DNA of 5,082 nt from positions 1-5,082 of the forward strand of contig DRHD01000177.1 in assembly GCA_011049795.1 (NCBI GenBank), read 5' to 3'. The stretch comes from Porticoccus sp. GTDB lineage: Bacteria; Pseudomonadota; Gammaproteobacteria; Pseudomonadales; Porticoccaceae. The first letter of the stretch is position 1, and each line of letters begins with the position of its first letter. Made by a program: the position numbers and the translations under genes. Of this stretch, positions 4,991-5,082 are shown in pieces. The notes under the pieces are model-generated. The model saw only the letters and a list, made by a program, of their open reading frames with translations. It did no database searches and was not told the DNA's origin.

Positions 4991-5082
4991 ATTCTCCCCA
5001 CGATAAAGGCCTGCATTGCTTATTATTCTCTTGATGAGCTGAACAGCACTGGTCAACTTGGTGTAGAAAACCGGTTTTGGAC
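4991..5082 (+). pseudogene. Partial inverted copy of the membrane-protein gene, runs off the edge
   Basis: In the plus direction this reads ILPTIKACIAYYSLDELN and on to NRFWT, matching LPTIACFAYYSLDELN and on in the 97-residue membrane protein. From 5009 the DNA is 73/74 identical. From 4994 to 5008 it is diverged and carries one extra codon (Lys) but still aligns codon by codon. Further left similarity fades, and an in-frame TAA (4988-4990) blocks extension with no ATG after it. As seen, the copy lacks residues 1 to about 18 and a start, so it looks like a gene remnant, a chimera or an assembly fold-back. Whether it continues beyond 5082 is not visible. Confidence 0.45.
5009..5082 (+). repeat. 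Inverted repeat arm 2, at the right edge
   Basis: This is the partner of 4635-4708 and reaches the last base of the window, so its true length is unknown. The one difference changes Phe to Ile in the encoded segment. No terminal motifs of an insertion sequence or target-site duplication can be recognised within what is visible. Confidence 0.9.

Noticed and set aside
4991..5082. Terminal inverted repeats of an insertion sequence
   Set aside because: The repeat arms lie within a coding sequence, the 300 bases between them hold no transposase, and no target-site duplication is visible.

Overview
This 5,082-base window looks like a gammaproteobacterial chromosome fragment, probably from a Pseudomonadales/Oceanospirillales-type organism. 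It has a fused RlmKL 23S rRNA methyltransferase, a ribosome modulation factor (RMF) gene, and these two divergently placed as I recall for Pseudomonas (in E. coli they lie apart). Base composition is moderate, with AT-rich spacers. The lineage is inferred from gene content and cannot be fixed to a genus.

Left part (1-347): no supportable gene, but a dense cluster of perfect inverted repeats downstream of rmf, including two stems that compete for the same bases. Next, rmf on the minus strand (348-554) makes the small protein that dimerises 70S ribosomes in stationary phase. Its 5' leader (555-672) can fold so that an upstream CCUGAU covers the Shine-Dalgarno. A divergent intergenic region leads to rlmKL on the plus strand (910-3126), which has THUMP, RlmL and RlmK domains and an unusual charged C-terminal tail. 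A short glutaredoxin-like gene with a CxxC motif follows 59 bases later (3186-3437).

Right part: three minus-strand genes, in transcription order. They are a 97-residue three-helix membrane protein of unknown function (4481-4774), an FMN-dependent NADH:quinone/azo reductase of the AzoR family (3768-4397), and a small exported protein (3421-3694). The exported protein is split by a one-base excess in a GGGG run. Removing one G joins a clean signal peptide to a Tyr/Trp/Asp-rich 43-residue tail whose end overlaps the glutaredoxin gene convergently. This last gene is not an annotated-style open frame and had to be read by hand.

The last 74 bases are an inverted copy (73/74 identical) of the middle of the membrane-protein gene. 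This is either a genuine inverted duplication/paralog fragment or a fold-back at an assembly end.

Together, rmf and rlmKL both act on the ribosome and may share the control region between them. The glutaredoxin-like protein and AzoR are both redox proteins but are convergent, so they need not be co-regulated. I saw no mobile element, CRISPR array, tRNA or rRNA. Nothing here is clearly a novel defence or regulatory system. The best candidates for new biology are the hairpin cluster beside rmf, the rmf leader fold and the broken exported protein.
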